Origin: Fallopia convolvulus
Taxonomy: Eukaryota > Streptophyta > Magnoliopsida > Caryophyllales > Polygonaceae
Assembly (NCBI GenBank): GCA_964016875.1
Contig: OZ024736.1
Location: 4,099,001-4,163,000, forward strand
DNA length: 64,000 nucleotides
Direction: 5' to 3'
A program made the translations under genes and the position numbers. Shown here piece after piece: positions 30,889 to 41,400 of the stretch. Position 1 is the stretch's first letter, and the number at the start of each line of letters is the position of its first letter. Below the pieces are notes generated by a model. The model saw only the letters and a list, made by a program, of their open reading frames with translations, had not been told where the DNA came from and made no database searches.

Positions 30889-33050
30889 GGTTTTCGGCAA
30901 CGGCAAAAAGTATTTCAAGTTTTTCAACATGTGGGCGGACCATCCGGGGTTCAAGGAGATGATTCGGGAGAAGTGGGTGTCTAGCCACCATGGCACCTAC
31001 CAATTCCGGTTGTCCAAGCTCCTTCTCGGGTTGAAAGGCCCCTTGAAGGACCTCAACTCCACCGATTTTGACCACATTTCTTCTAGAGCTCGCGAGGCCA
31101 ACCTTGCGCTCTCCTTGGCTCTTGAAGAGTGTCGGCTTAATGTTGGTTCACCAGAAGCTAGAAGAAGGGTGGAGGATTTGAAGTGCCGTGCCAAGCGGCT
31201 CAACGACGCCGAGGCTAGCTTTCTCCGTCAACAAGCAAAGGCGAAGTACATTCTCAAGAGCGATTGGGGATCCAAATATTTCCATGCTTTGATGCGCGCC
31301 AATGGACGTCGGAATCACATTGCTTCCATTACCAAAAATGATGGAAGTACCTCCGAGTCCATGGGTGAGGTGGTGGCGGAGTTTGAATTTCTACAAGACC
31401 CTCTTCGGCGCGCCGACAACGGTCACCTTGCCCGCGTCGGGGGAATTTTGGCAAGGGGCGCGCCTCGCTGGAGAGGATGGGGCGCGCCTTGTCGGGCCGG
31501 TGTCCAATGCCGAGATCAAAGCGGCACTTTGGTCCATGGGGGACGACAAGGCCCCGGGACCCGATGGCTTCTCTGCAAAATTTTTCAAGGCTTCTTGGGA
31601 TGTGACCGACCCCGAGGTGTGCGCGGCGGTGAAAGAATTCTTCACAAATGGCAAACTTCTTCGGCAACTAAATCACTCTATCATTTCACTCATCCCGAAG
31701 GTGGAGTCTCCGGTGCGTGTGGAACACTATAGACCGATCTCATGTTGCAACGTGGTCTACAAGATTATATCCAAAGTGAAGACTACTCGACTTGGTGTGT
31801 GCCTCGGTTCCATCATTGATCCGGCCCAAAGCGCATTTGTGGAGGGCCGATTAATGTCGGACAATATTTTTCTCGTTCAAGAGCTCCTTAGAAGATACAA
31901 CAAGACGAGGGATACTAAGAGGTGTTTTCTCAACATAGACCTCGCCAAGGCTTACGATTCCATCTCGTGGGAGTTCCTCCATTTCGCTCTCACCCACCTC
32001 GGCTTCCCTTTGGTGTTCATTTCATGGGTGATGGAATGCGTTTCCACCGCCTCCTATTCCATCAAGATTAATAAGAGCATACATGGGTTCTTTCATGGCA
32101 AAAGGGGGATTCGACAAGGTGACCCTCTCTCCCCTTTTCTCTTTGTCATTTGTATGGAGCTCTTCTCTCGGTTGATTAAAAAAGAAACTTCCAAACCCCC
32201 CTTCCAATTCCACCAAAATTGTGAGGCCCTTAAGCTTTCCCACTTGATTTTTGCCGATGACATTGTCCTATTTTGTCGGGGGGATCTCGGGTCGGTTAGG
32301 GTGCTTACGGGGTGTATTGAGAGATTCAAAACCATGTCCGGGCTGAGTGTTAACGCTGCCAAGTCCTCCATCTTCTTCGGCTCGGTGCCGGCCCCCGAGA
32401 GGGTCCCCCTTATTGTCGCCACCGGGTTTGAGGCCATTTTACATGCTCGGGATAGGATTTTGGGGCTTGAGGGGAGAGAGCTTGCCGTGGGTGATTTACT
32501 TGAGTCATGGTGCTTGGATGGCCGGTTCAAAGTTACTAATGCTTATGATGTCTTTCGGCCTCGGAAACCCGTGGTGGATTGGCATAGAGTGGTATGGGCG
32601 AAGCATAACACGCCGAAGCATGCTTTTATCCTTTGGCTTGCTACTCTTGGTAAGCTATCTACATATGATCGCCTCCTATTCTTAGATGTGGAGCCGGGTT
32701 GTCGTCTTTGCGGGGCTGAGTTGGAGACTCATGATCACCTCTTCTTTGAGTGTCCATACTCGAAGAAGGTTTGGAGGGAGGTGCGGAATAGATTCAAGAT
32801 CTCGGGCGCCGCTTGCTCGGTGGGGCGCGCCTCGGAGTGGCTGCGTCGGCGCGCCAAGGGCCGTGGCTGCATTGCTCGCGGAAGGACCTTTGCTTTGTCC
32901 GCCACGGTGTACTACTTGTGGCATGCTAGGAATGCTTGTATTTTTGATAGGAACCTCATTCCCCACGAGGTGATCATTAGGTTGATTATTACTCATGTTT
33001 TTAGATTACTTTATGATATTTATCCCACTTGTATGGTTGAGAGATTGTAG
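30875..33050 (+). pseudogene. LINE L1 ORF2, reverse transcriptase and zf-RVT region, frameshifted with internal deletion
   Basis: The frame from 30875 codes FFNMWADHPGFKEMIREKW and a basic helical region, then a 2-base loss near 31390 moves to the frame ending at 33050. That frame has APGPDGFSAKFFK, RPISCCNVVYKIISK, QSAFVEGRLMSDNIFL, NIDLAKAYDSISWEF, GIRQGDPLSPFLFV and the catalytic HLIFADDIVLFCRGD. About 0.47 kb present in L3 (encoding GVFPFRYLGIPIS to SPLIK) is missing in frame at about 32430. The C-terminus keeps the reverse-transcriptase zinc-binding block (WAKHNTPKHAFILWL, CRLCGAELETHDHLFFECPYS). Confidence 0.92.
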
Positions 33051-33220
33051 TTTCTATGTGTGTGTAGTTTGGATGGCTTGCATGCGTTTCCTTTTGCGCT
33101 TGTTTTGGCATTGTTAGGAAGGCCTGCGTGCTTGTCCTTTAATGCCTGGGTTGTAATTGCTTCTCTACCCACTTTATAGGGTCATATTAATACGAATTAA
33201 CCATTCAGCAAAAAAAAAAA
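33051..33220 (+). other. L1 3' UTR with two hairpins and poly(A)
   Basis: Hairpin T1 33116-33138: AGGA/TCCT around AGGCCTGCGTGCTTG; a second GGCTTGCATGC copy lies at 33075-33085. Hairpin T2 33167-33182: ACCC/GGGT. Then CATATTAATACGAATTAACCATTCAGC and 11 A. Confidence 0.65.
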
Positions 33221-33244
33221 GAAACCAGTCAGCAAAAAAAAAAA
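33221..33244 (+). repeat. Orphan LINE 3' terminus between L1 and L2
   Basis: GAAACCAGTCAGC followed by 11 A repeats the last bases of a LINE 3' end (CATTCAGC-A). It looks like either an extreme 5'-truncated insertion or a slippage duplication of the terminus. Confidence 0.55.
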
Positions 33245-33330
33245 GAAAGAGCTCTCAGTACGCTCTCTTTCAATACTCTCCCAAGGGCGATTTCTGGCGA
33301 GTTTCTCTTCTCCTCCGACGCCCCTCCGGC

Positions 33331-33391
33331 GTGGGTCTCGTGATGAGACCCACTCTCACACACTCGTGGTGGTAGCCTCTCGCACCACCAC
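33331..33391 (+). other. L2 5' UTR tandem hairpins H1 and H2
   Basis: H1 33331-33353: GTGGGTCTC/GAGACCCAC, nine pairs, loop GTGAT. H2 33366-33391: GTGGTGGT/ACCACCAC, loop AGCCTCTCGC. Confidence 0.65.
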
Positions 33392-33498
33392 CGAGTCGGA
33401 GGCCACCTTCTTGCCGGTTTCGTTCCCAACCACTTCGCCTCTCCGACGCCCCTCTCAGTTTTCCTCTTGCCATGGTGGCTTGACCTTCTTGAAGCGCC

Positions 33499-35700
33499 AT
33501 GGGTAAGAAGAAAAAGAATTCCATCTCCCCCTCCCTCAAATCCAAAAAGAAGTTTGAAGATCCGAAGAATTATGATGTGTTCTCGGGTTTGGAAGCTTTC
33601 ATGGAGGAATCTATGGCAAAAGAAGTAAACCAAAGCAAAAGTTCTAAAAAGAAGTTGTCTCGGATGGATGAGTCTAATGACGTTTTGACTCCTTCCAAAT
33701 CCACCATTGGTGATGTTCTCGAGCTCTCCTTGTCTAAGCAATACGAAGATGATTTCATGGGAGGACATGAGGAAGAAATCGCCGCCCTTTCTAGAGATGA
33801 TCTCTCCGATGAGGACTTGGAGGATCTGGCGTTCCCGGCGGTGGCTGGTGTGGTTGCGCCATCCTCGGTGCTCGCCTCCACCCATGGCAAGAGTGGGATG
33901 TGTCAACGTGCCATAAATGGCATTAATGGCTTCGTGGAAAATGTGGAGCCGGTGGTCACTCCCAACACCATGCTTGGGGCTGGCGCATTAAATGATGTGG
34001 TGATTTCCAAGGATGGTCCAACAACTCCTATGCTCACCAACAATTCGCATGTTCCAACTACTAGTGCCTTAAATGCGCCGGTGGTTACCAAGGATGATGC
34101 ACTTCCCCCCTTACATGCCAATATTGAGCACACTTCCATGACCGGAGCATTAAATGCTTCGATGACTCTCATGGCGGGTACGCCTATTCCCGCGCTCACC
34201 AACTTGTTGGCGACTCAGGCTGATGGCCTTGTCAAGTCCAACGATGGGGCTGGACATGTTGGCACCAGCCGTGCCGGTGCCTTTGCTAATGGTCACGCTG
34301 CCAAGCCGCCCGGCGCGCCTTCCCGTTTTGGTGCCAATCCTCAAAGACCGAATGCTTGGATGAATAGATCAAAGAAATTTTTTATGAACTCGGGTCTTGG
34401 AGGTAAACTTCTTTACACGCCTCCTACTACCTCTCGTGCCTCTATTAAAATATCCGAAGGCCTTTCAAAGCAAGAGGTTTGGGGTTGGTCCTTACTAGGA
34501 CAATATGTTGGCTTCTTCCCGGGGAATTTTCTGATCAAGGAGTTAGCCAAATCATGGGGTGTCAAGGCTAGGTTTCTAGTCGAGGAAGGCTGGATAATGT
34601 TCCAATTCGACTCCGAGGCGGATCGGGACAAGGTGCTTCATGGAGGACCATATTTCATTCACGGTATGCCTTTGATTCTTCAATACATACCCGACAAATT
34701 TGCATTCAATCGCCGAAACATCGCCACAATTCCTCTTTGGGTCCGGATCTACGGTCTTTCCCAATTATTTTGGACATATGAGTTGATTGGCCGTGTGGCT
34801 TCCTTTGTTGGCAAACCACTTTATATGGACCCGGTCACGGATGGTAGGAAAAGAGGATCTTATGCTCGGTTTCTTATTGAGATAAATTTTGCCATGGAAA
34901 TCAATAGAGAAGTTGGAGTCGACTTTGATGATGGGAGTTCTGTGGAGTGTTCGTGTATGATTGAAAACGAGCCTTTGTTTTGCAAGGATTGTTGCACCTT
35001 TGGCCACGCCATGGAGGAATGCAAGTTCAAAGAGAAGCGTGCTGATGTTGGCATCAATGCTAGGAAACAAGCCAAGGTTGTCAAATTTGTTGAAGGAGAT
35101 ATTGCTAGGCCGGCCAACAAGGGCGCGCCCATGGAGCATCATGACAAGTCTAATGGCCTCTCGGTTGAAAATGGGGAAAATTTGTTGATAAACCAGCCCG
35201 TGCCAATGGCCAATCCCACACAAGGAAACTCCGTCCCTACCCAAGAAAACCCTTCTGCGAAGACCAAAAAGAAGTCCAAGAAAGGCAAGAAGAAGAAGAA
35301 CACAAAGAATAATGTACCAAGCAAAGGTATTGAAATCCAAAGCTCGGTTCCGAAGGATAACACCGAAGGACCCTACCTTGATCTCTCCCCTTCTCCTAGT
35401 TCGAATTCTAGCTCCATGGATTCCTCGGAGAACATTTCGGTTGGTAGTGCAACCAATGATGAAGAGAACGCCGAGATGCATGATTCAAGTTCTAAATTTT
35501 CCGACGACTCTAGGGAAGGAAATGAAGAAGAAATCCATGATCTAGACAGTCAACCCTTGGCTAAGGAAAATAAGCGACGGTCCCCGTCAAAGCGTTGCAC
35601 TGTTCAAGCCCTCAAGGCGCGCGCCAAGTGGCCTGGGGACCTCTCGGGCCGTGTCACTCGGAGCGTGGCACGCTGCCACTCTCAACCTCCGGACTCCTAG
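33499..35700 (+). CDS. LINE L2 ORF1, uninterrupted, 733 aa
   Basis: From ATG 33499 (MGKKKKNSIS, the family start motif) to TAG 35700 with no stop or frameshift. N-terminal 240 residues are Lys/Ser/acidic and low complexity. Core at about residues 295-510: KKFFMNSGLGGKLLY, VWGWSLLGQYVGFFPGNF, GGPYFIHGMPLIL, PDKFAFNRRNIATIPLWVR, then an intact C-X2-C-X4-H-X4-C knuckle (CKDCCTFGHAMEEC, about 495-508). A Lys-rich and then Ser/Asp-rich tail ends RVTRSVARCHSQPPDS, equivalent to the basic C-terminus of L5-L7. It is the only wholly open, complete ORF1 in a unit that has no ORF2. Predicted role: RNA binding in LINE particles, possibly in trans. Confidence 0.9.
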   Translation: MGKKKKNSISPSLKSKKKFEDPKNYDVFSGLEAFMEESMAKEVNQSKSSKKKLSRMDESNDVLTPSKSTIGDVLELSLSKQYEDDFMGGHEEEIAALSRDDLSDEDLEDLAFPAVAGVVAPSSVLASTHGKSGMCQRAINGINGFVENVEPVVTPNTMLGAGALNDVVISKDGPTTPMLTNNSHVPTTSALNAPVVTKDDALPPLHANIEHTSMTGALNASMTLMAGTPIPALTNLLATQADGLVKSNDGAGHVGTSRAGAFANGHAAKPPGAPSRFGANPQRPNAWMNRSKKFFMNSGLGGKLLYTPPTTSRASIKISEGLSKQEVWGWSLLGQYVGFFPGNFLIKELAKSWGVKARFLVEEGWIMFQFDSEADRDKVLHGGPYFIHGMPLILQYIPDKFAFNRRNIATIPLWVRIYGLSQLFWTYELIGRVASFVGKPLYMDPVTDGRKRGSYARFLIEINFAMEINREVGVDFDDGSSVECSCMIENEPLFCKDCCTFGHAMEECKFKEKRADVGINARKQAKVVKFVEGDIARPANKGAPMEHHDKSNGLSVENGENLLINQPVPMANPTQGNSVPTQENPSAKTKKKSKKGKKKKNTKNNVPSKGIEIQSSVPKDNTEGPYLDLSPSPSSNSSSMDSSENISVGSATNDEENAEMHDSSSKFSDDSREGNEEEIHDLDSQPLAKENKRRSPSKRCTVQALKARAKWPGDLSGRVTRSVARCHSQPPDS

Positions 35701-35954
35701 TTTGGTTTAGGTTGTTTGTATGGCTGTTTTGCTTGTTGTTGTTTTGATGGCTATTTTGGTTGTCTTGGTTACTTGTTTATCGTGTTGTTTGCGTGCTAGG
35801 ACCGCCTACGTGCTTGTCCTTACGCTTGGTGTTTGTATGGTTTGGAGGCCTTCGTGCTTTCCTTCGCTGTGCTCTAGACACTTGCTTGATTGTAACACCC
35901 CTTTTGGGGTGCATATTTACTTAATCCGAATTTACCGCTTCCCCAAAAAAAAAA
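35701..35954 (+). other. L2 3' UTR with hairpins and poly(A)
   Basis: T1 35798-35820: AGGAC/GTCCT around CGCCTACGTGCTT. A second GGCCTTCGTGC copy lies near 35847. T2 35896-35911: CACCCC/GGGGTG with loop TTTT. Ends CGAATTTACCGCTTCCCC plus 10 A. Confidence 0.65.
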
Positions 35955-36093
35955 GAAAGAGTGTGTCTCAAGAGCTCTCAGTAAGAAAGAGAGAGGAGTC
36001 AAAAACGCTCCCAAGGAAACTCTCTTTTGGGCGACTCGTTGGGCGATTTCTCTGGCGGCCTTCCTCCTCCTTCCCGACGTCTCCTCCGACGTT

Positions 36094-36151
36094 GGTCTCC
36101 TCACGAGACCTTCGTTCATGCGCTCGTGGTGGTAGCCTCTCGCGCCACCAC
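36094..36151 (+). other. L3 5' UTR tandem hairpins H1 and H2
   Basis: H1 36094-36110: GGTCTC/GAGACC, loop CTCAC. H2 36126-36151: GTGGTGGT/GCCACCAC, loop AGCCTCTCGC. Same as L1. Confidence 0.6.
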
Positions 36152-36224
36152 CGAGCCGGAGCTTCTTTAGGCCGTCGTTGCCCGTCTCCAATCTCTCCGT
36201 CTCCAAGCTTCGTGTGTCCTTTCA

Positions 36225-38462
36225 ATGGGCAAGAAGAAGAAAACTTTAGAGCTTTCGTCAATGGCTGAAAATGGAGCAAGCAAGTATCTAATTGACTCCT
36301 CCGAGGCTGAACATAACGCCGGCCACAAGTCCAAGCCACCAAAACCTCGAAAACCAAAGGCAAGCTCGTCGGCGGTGGTGGATAAGGGTGACAAGTGCTT
36401 GGCCGCCATGGATATGGAAGAAGGTGAAGTTGTTGCCCTTGCTCGAAATGACTTGTCGGATGATGAAGAAGAAGTATCGCCGACAAATTTTTCCCTTGAT
36501 GCTAACCGATCTTTGGCCGTCTAGCCGGCCGCCGCTACGTCCTCCGACGTTGATGGTGGCGTCAATGGTGGCGCCCATGGATCCGAGAACTCACCTACCA
36601 CCATGCTCATCCGTGCCAATGGGGAATTGAATGCGGGGCTCATTACCGAGTCAAACCTACCAACCGCAATTAATGCAATGCCGAGTCCCCAAGCAGGCGC
36701 GCACCCTTCCGCTTTCAATGCGGCGCCGAGTTCCCACGCTGGCGCACCTTCTCCCATCGAGGGCGTGGATTCTCACCCACCTACCGCGCTGACCGTTGCA
36801 ACCAACCATGGTGCCAGCCTTGGCACGCTTCCCAGTCCCAACACAAATGCTCATGCCATGCCCACGCGCGCCCGTACCAAGGATCATGCCAAAGGCGCGC
36901 CCTACGACCCCGCTGCGGGGCACATTGGCACAAGTGCCGATGGTGCTAATGCCAACCCCAAGTCTTTTGCCGATGCTACGAGGACTCGTCCGAATGCTTG
37001 GAGTAGAAACTCAAAGAAGATATTCATGAATGCGGGGCTCGGAGGTAAATTGTCCTATAAGCCTCCTACTTCCGAACGGTTTTCAATCAAGATTTCCGAT
37101 GGCCTTTCTCATCAAGCCGTGTGGGGGTGGTCCTTGCTCGGGCAATACGTCGGGTTCTACCCCGGCCATTTTATGATTCATGAGATGATTCGCACATGGG
37201 GTGTCAAAGCTCGATACAAGGTGGAAGAGGATTGGTTAATTTTCAAATTCGAATCGGAAGAAGATCAAGCTAAGGTTTTGCGTGGCGGACCTTACTTCAT
37301 TCATGGCAAGCCGATGATTTTGAAGAACATTCCCGACAAGTTCGCCTTCAATAGGTGTGACATTGCTACAATCCCATTATGGGTTCGTGTTTACGGCCTC
37401 TCACAAAAGTTTTGGACCCCGGAAATTCTTGGTGATCTTGCTTCTTACATTGGCAAACCGCTTTACTTGGATCCAATAACCGATGGGAGGAAGCGGGGTT
37501 CATATGCCCGAATCTTTACCGAGATCAACTTCGCCGAAGACGTCAAACGTGAAGTAAGTATTGATTTTGATGATGGAGATTCAATTGATATTAATTTTCT
37601 TGTGGAGAATGAGCCCTTGTATTGCAAGGAGTGTTGTGCTTTTGGACATGGTTTTGTAGAATGTCCATTCAAGGATAGAAAGAAGGCCGTTGGTGTTAAG
37701 GCGAGGAGAAATTCCAAGGACTCAAAGAGCCAAGCTCGGAGAGTCTCAAGGCCAGCCGGGGATGGTGGCAACTTGGAAACCAACGGTAAGGGGAATGGGT
37801 TGCCTCCGAATGACTCCGTCGTGAAGGATCCAATGCCCCCTAGAACCGGCGCGCCCTCCAACAACGAAGCGCCAAAGGACAAGGATACCTCAAAGAGTGT
37901 GAGTGAGGGTGGGAAACACAAGAAGGCTAGCCCTTCAAAACCGAACAAAAAGGGGAACAAACACGTTGAGAGTGGGGTAAAGAGTGTGCCACATAAAAAA
38001 TCCGTGCATCAAGTTCCGGCCAATGCTTCCAAAAATGGGGAGGTTGACCATGAAAGTGAGGGGTTATCTTTGAATGGGGAGGAGAGTGATTACTATGATG
38101 ATGAGAGTGAAAATGAGAGCAACTATGAGAGTAATGTCGAGGTTTCCGATGATCCTGGAGCGTCTTCGTCGGAAGAGGGCGAGGCTAGTTTGGAGGGAGA
38201 AGATGAAGTCTCGGACAAATCAGCCGAGGACGGAAGAGGAGGTGACCAAAGTGAGGAGGAAGTGCCATTCGAGGAGGTTGTCTCGTGGTCTCAACAAAAG
38301 AAGGCTAAGGCCAAAGCTAAAGCCGAGGCTCTCGAATTGGCTAAGGCCAAGAAGAGAACTATTGTGACATGCCTCCCATCCGAGAACAAATGGCCTATGA
38401 ACCAAAGATCTTTACGTAGCACTTCAAGGACCGGGAAAAACAAAGGCGGTCTCGCCAAATGA
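36225..38462 (+). pseudogene. LINE L3 ORF1, one nonsense codon
   Basis: ATG 36225 (MGKKKKTLEL) opens a frame of 745 sense-length codons interrupted only by TAG at codon 100 (36522-36524); the frame continues without change from 36525. Core: KKIFMNAGLGGKLSY, VWGWSLLGQYVGFYPGHF, GGPYFIHGKPMIL, FNRCDIATIPLWVR, knuckle CKECCAFGHGFVEC (intact). The tail is Lys-rich, then Glu/Ser-rich (DYYDDESENESNYESN, EEVPFEEVVSWSQ), ending RSTSRTGKNKGGLAK, and its TGA overlaps the ORF2 ATG. Confidence 0.92.
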
Positions 38463-41400
38463 AGATTGTTGCATGGAACATACAAGGGCTTTGCCAAGCC
38501 CGGAAACAAAATGGCGTGCGTGGTTTGATACAAGATTTTGAGGCAAAGTTATGTGGTATTTTTGAAACAAAATGTGGTGACTGGGATCAAGTTGCTTTGG
38601 CAAGCCGTGTGGCTCCGGGGTGGAGTTTTGCTTCGAACTTCCACTTACATGCTAGGGCTCGTATCTTGGTGCTTTGGGATGTCAATTTTGTTGAGTTAGA
38701 TATCCTCACTTTATCCTCTCAACATATTGGTTGCCTTGTTACTTGTAAGATTACTAAACAAAAGTTTGGAGTGTGTTTTGTCTACGACTTGCATAGTGTC
38801 ACGGCGCGCCGTCCACTTTGGGACCGTATTGAGGAGCTTCTTGAGGCTCATGTGCTTCCTTGGATCGTGCTCGGGGATTTCAATTGTGTCATGGCTGAGG
38901 ACGAGAGGATCAACGGCGAGAGAGTTTCCATGTATGAGTTCAAGGACATGGTTGAGGCTTGTAGGAAGCATGGGCTCGAAGACGCGCCGAGTACGAGTGC
39001 CAACAATTTCACATGGACTAATGGAACGAAATGGAGCAAAATCGACTGAGTTTTGGTAAATCCATCTTGGTTTAATTCTGAATTTTATTGTCATTCTAAC
39101 TTCTCGGACATGTGGCATCTCTCGGACCACAAGCCGGCCCTTGTTTCTATGCGTAGGGTTTCCGGCAACGGCAAAAAGTACTTCAAGTTTTTCAACATGT
39201 GGGCGGACCATCCGGGATTCAAGGAGATGATTCGGGAGAAGTGGGTGTCTAGCCACCATGGCACCTACCAATTCCGTTTATCCAAGCTCCTACTCGGGTT
39301 GAAAGGCCCCTTGAAGAACCTCAACTCTACCGAGTTTGGCCACATTTCTTCTAGAGCTCGCGAGGCCAACCTCGCGCTCTCCTCGGCTCTTGAAGAGTGT
39401 CGGCTTAATGTTGGTTCCCCGGAAGCTAGAAGAAGGGTGGAGGATTTGAAGGGCCGTGCCAAGCGGCTCAACGAGGCTGAGGCTAGCTTTCTCCGTCAAC
39501 AAGCAAAGGCGAAGTACATTCTCAAGAGCGATCGGGGATCCAAATATTTCCATGCTTTGATGCGCGCCAATGGACGTCGGAACCATATCGCTTCCATTAC
39601 CAAAAATGATGGAAGTACCTCCGAGTCCATGGGCGAGGTGGTGGCGGAGTTTGAAGATTTCTACAAGACCCTCTTCGGCGCGCCGTCGACGGTCACCTTG
39701 CCTGCCCCGGGGGAATTTTGGCAAGGGGCGCGCCTCGCTGCCGAGGATGGGGCGCGCCTTGTCGCGCCGGTGTCCAATGCCGAGATCAATGCGGTGCTTT
39801 GGTCCATGGGGGACGACAAGGCCCCAGGACCCGATGGCTTCTCCGCAAAATTTTTCAAGGCCTCTTGGGATGTGACCGGCCCCGAGGTGTGTGCGGTGGT
39901 GAAAGAATTCTTCACTAATGGTAAACTTCTTCGACAACTTAATCACTCCATCATCTCACATATCCCGAAGGTGGAGTCTCCGATGCGTGTGGAACATTTT
40001 AGACCGATCTCATGTTGCAACGTGGTCTACAAGATTATCTCCAAAGTGATGATAACTCGGCTTGGTGTGTGCCTTGGTTCCATCATTGATCCGGCCCAAA
40101 GCGCATTCGTGGAGGGCCGATTAATGTCGGACAATATTTTTCTCGTTCAAGAGCTCCTTAGAAGATACAACAAGACGAGGGATACTAGGAGGTGTTTTCT
40201 CAACATTGACCTCGCCAAGGCTTACGATTCCATCTCATGGGAGTTCCTCCATTTTTCTCTCACCCACCTCGGCTTTCCTTTGGTGTTCATTTCATGGGTG
40301 ATGGAATGCGTCTCCACCGCCTCCTACTCCATCAAGATTAATAAGAGCATACACGGGTTCTTTCATGGCAAAAGGGGGCTTCGACAAGGTGACCCTCTCT
40401 CCCCCTTTCTCTTTTTCATTTGTATGGAGCTCTTTTCTCGGTTGATTAAAAAAGAAACTTCCAAACCCCCCTTCCAATTCCACCAAAATTGCGAGGCCCT
40501 CAAGCTTTCCCACTTGATTATTGCCGATGACATTGTCCTATTTTGTCGGGGGGATCTAGGGTCGGTTAGGGTGCTTACGGGGTGTCTTGAGAGATTCAAA
40601 ACTATGTCCGGGCTGAGTGTTAACTCTGCCAAGTCCTCCATCTTCTTAGGCTCGGTGCCGGCCCCCGAGAGGGATCCACTTATTGCCGCCACCGGGTTTA
40701 AGGAGGGTGTCTTCCCTTTTCGATATTTGGGCATCCCCATCTCTCCCGAGAAGCTTAGGGTCACTTATTTCAAGCCTCTTATTGACAAGATTGGGGGATT
40801 TTTAAATGCATGGGCTAAGAAGAGCATTTCCTTTGCCGGGAGAAGGGAATTGATTATTTCGGTCCTCCAAGGGTGTGAGGGGTTTTGGCTTTCTATTCTT
40901 CCGGTTCCCGACTCGGTTATCAAGAGTCTTATTTCCCTATGTCGCAACTTTCTTTGGCATAGGCCTCGGGTCAAATGGGATAATACTTGTGTGCCTAGGC
41001 GTGAAGGGGGGCTCGGTTTTCTCCACCTTGAGAGTTGGAATGAGAGTTTTATGGTTAAACATTTTTGGCATAACTTTAATATGCGGGATTGACTTTGGGT
41101 GAGGTGGATTCATCATCGGTATCTCCTTGTGTCCGAACCTCTCACTTGGGTTCCACACAAGCGTGATTCTCCGTTGATCAAGGCCATTCTACATGCTCGG
41201 GATAAGATTATGGGGCTTGAGGGGAGAGAGCTTGTCGTGGGTGCTTTGCTTGAGTCATGGTGCTTGGATGGCCGGTTCAAAGTTACTAATGCTTATGATG
41301 TCTTTCGGCCTCGGAAACCCGTGGTGGATTGGCATAGAGTGGTGTGGGCGAAGCATAACACGCCGAAGCATGCCTTTATCCTTTGGCTTGCCACTCTTGG

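Larger units (their letters stand above)
27674..33220 (+). mobile_element. LINE unit L1 (plant L1 clade), near full length
   Basis: A 5' UTR starting TCTCAGT (about 10 bases shorter than sister units), ORF1, ORF2 and a 3' UTR ending CATTCAGC plus an A-run (33210-33220). ORF1 and ORF2 overlap by ATGA. ORF2 has two 2-base losses, and about 0.47 kb is missing between the RT thumb and zinc-binding region. It is most similar to L3: their ORF1 C-terminal halves differ by few residues. Confidence 0.92.
33245..35954 (+). mobile_element. LINE unit L2: ORF1-only 'half-LINE'
   Basis: Complete LINE 5' UTR, a complete ORF1 and a LINE 3' UTR ending in CCCC plus 10 A, with no endonuclease or RT sequence at all. 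Bounded on both sides by the A-run/GAAAGAG junctions of the array. Since the ORF1 C-terminus is native, ORF2 was lost cleanly between the ORF1 stop and the 3' UTR. Confidence 0.88.
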
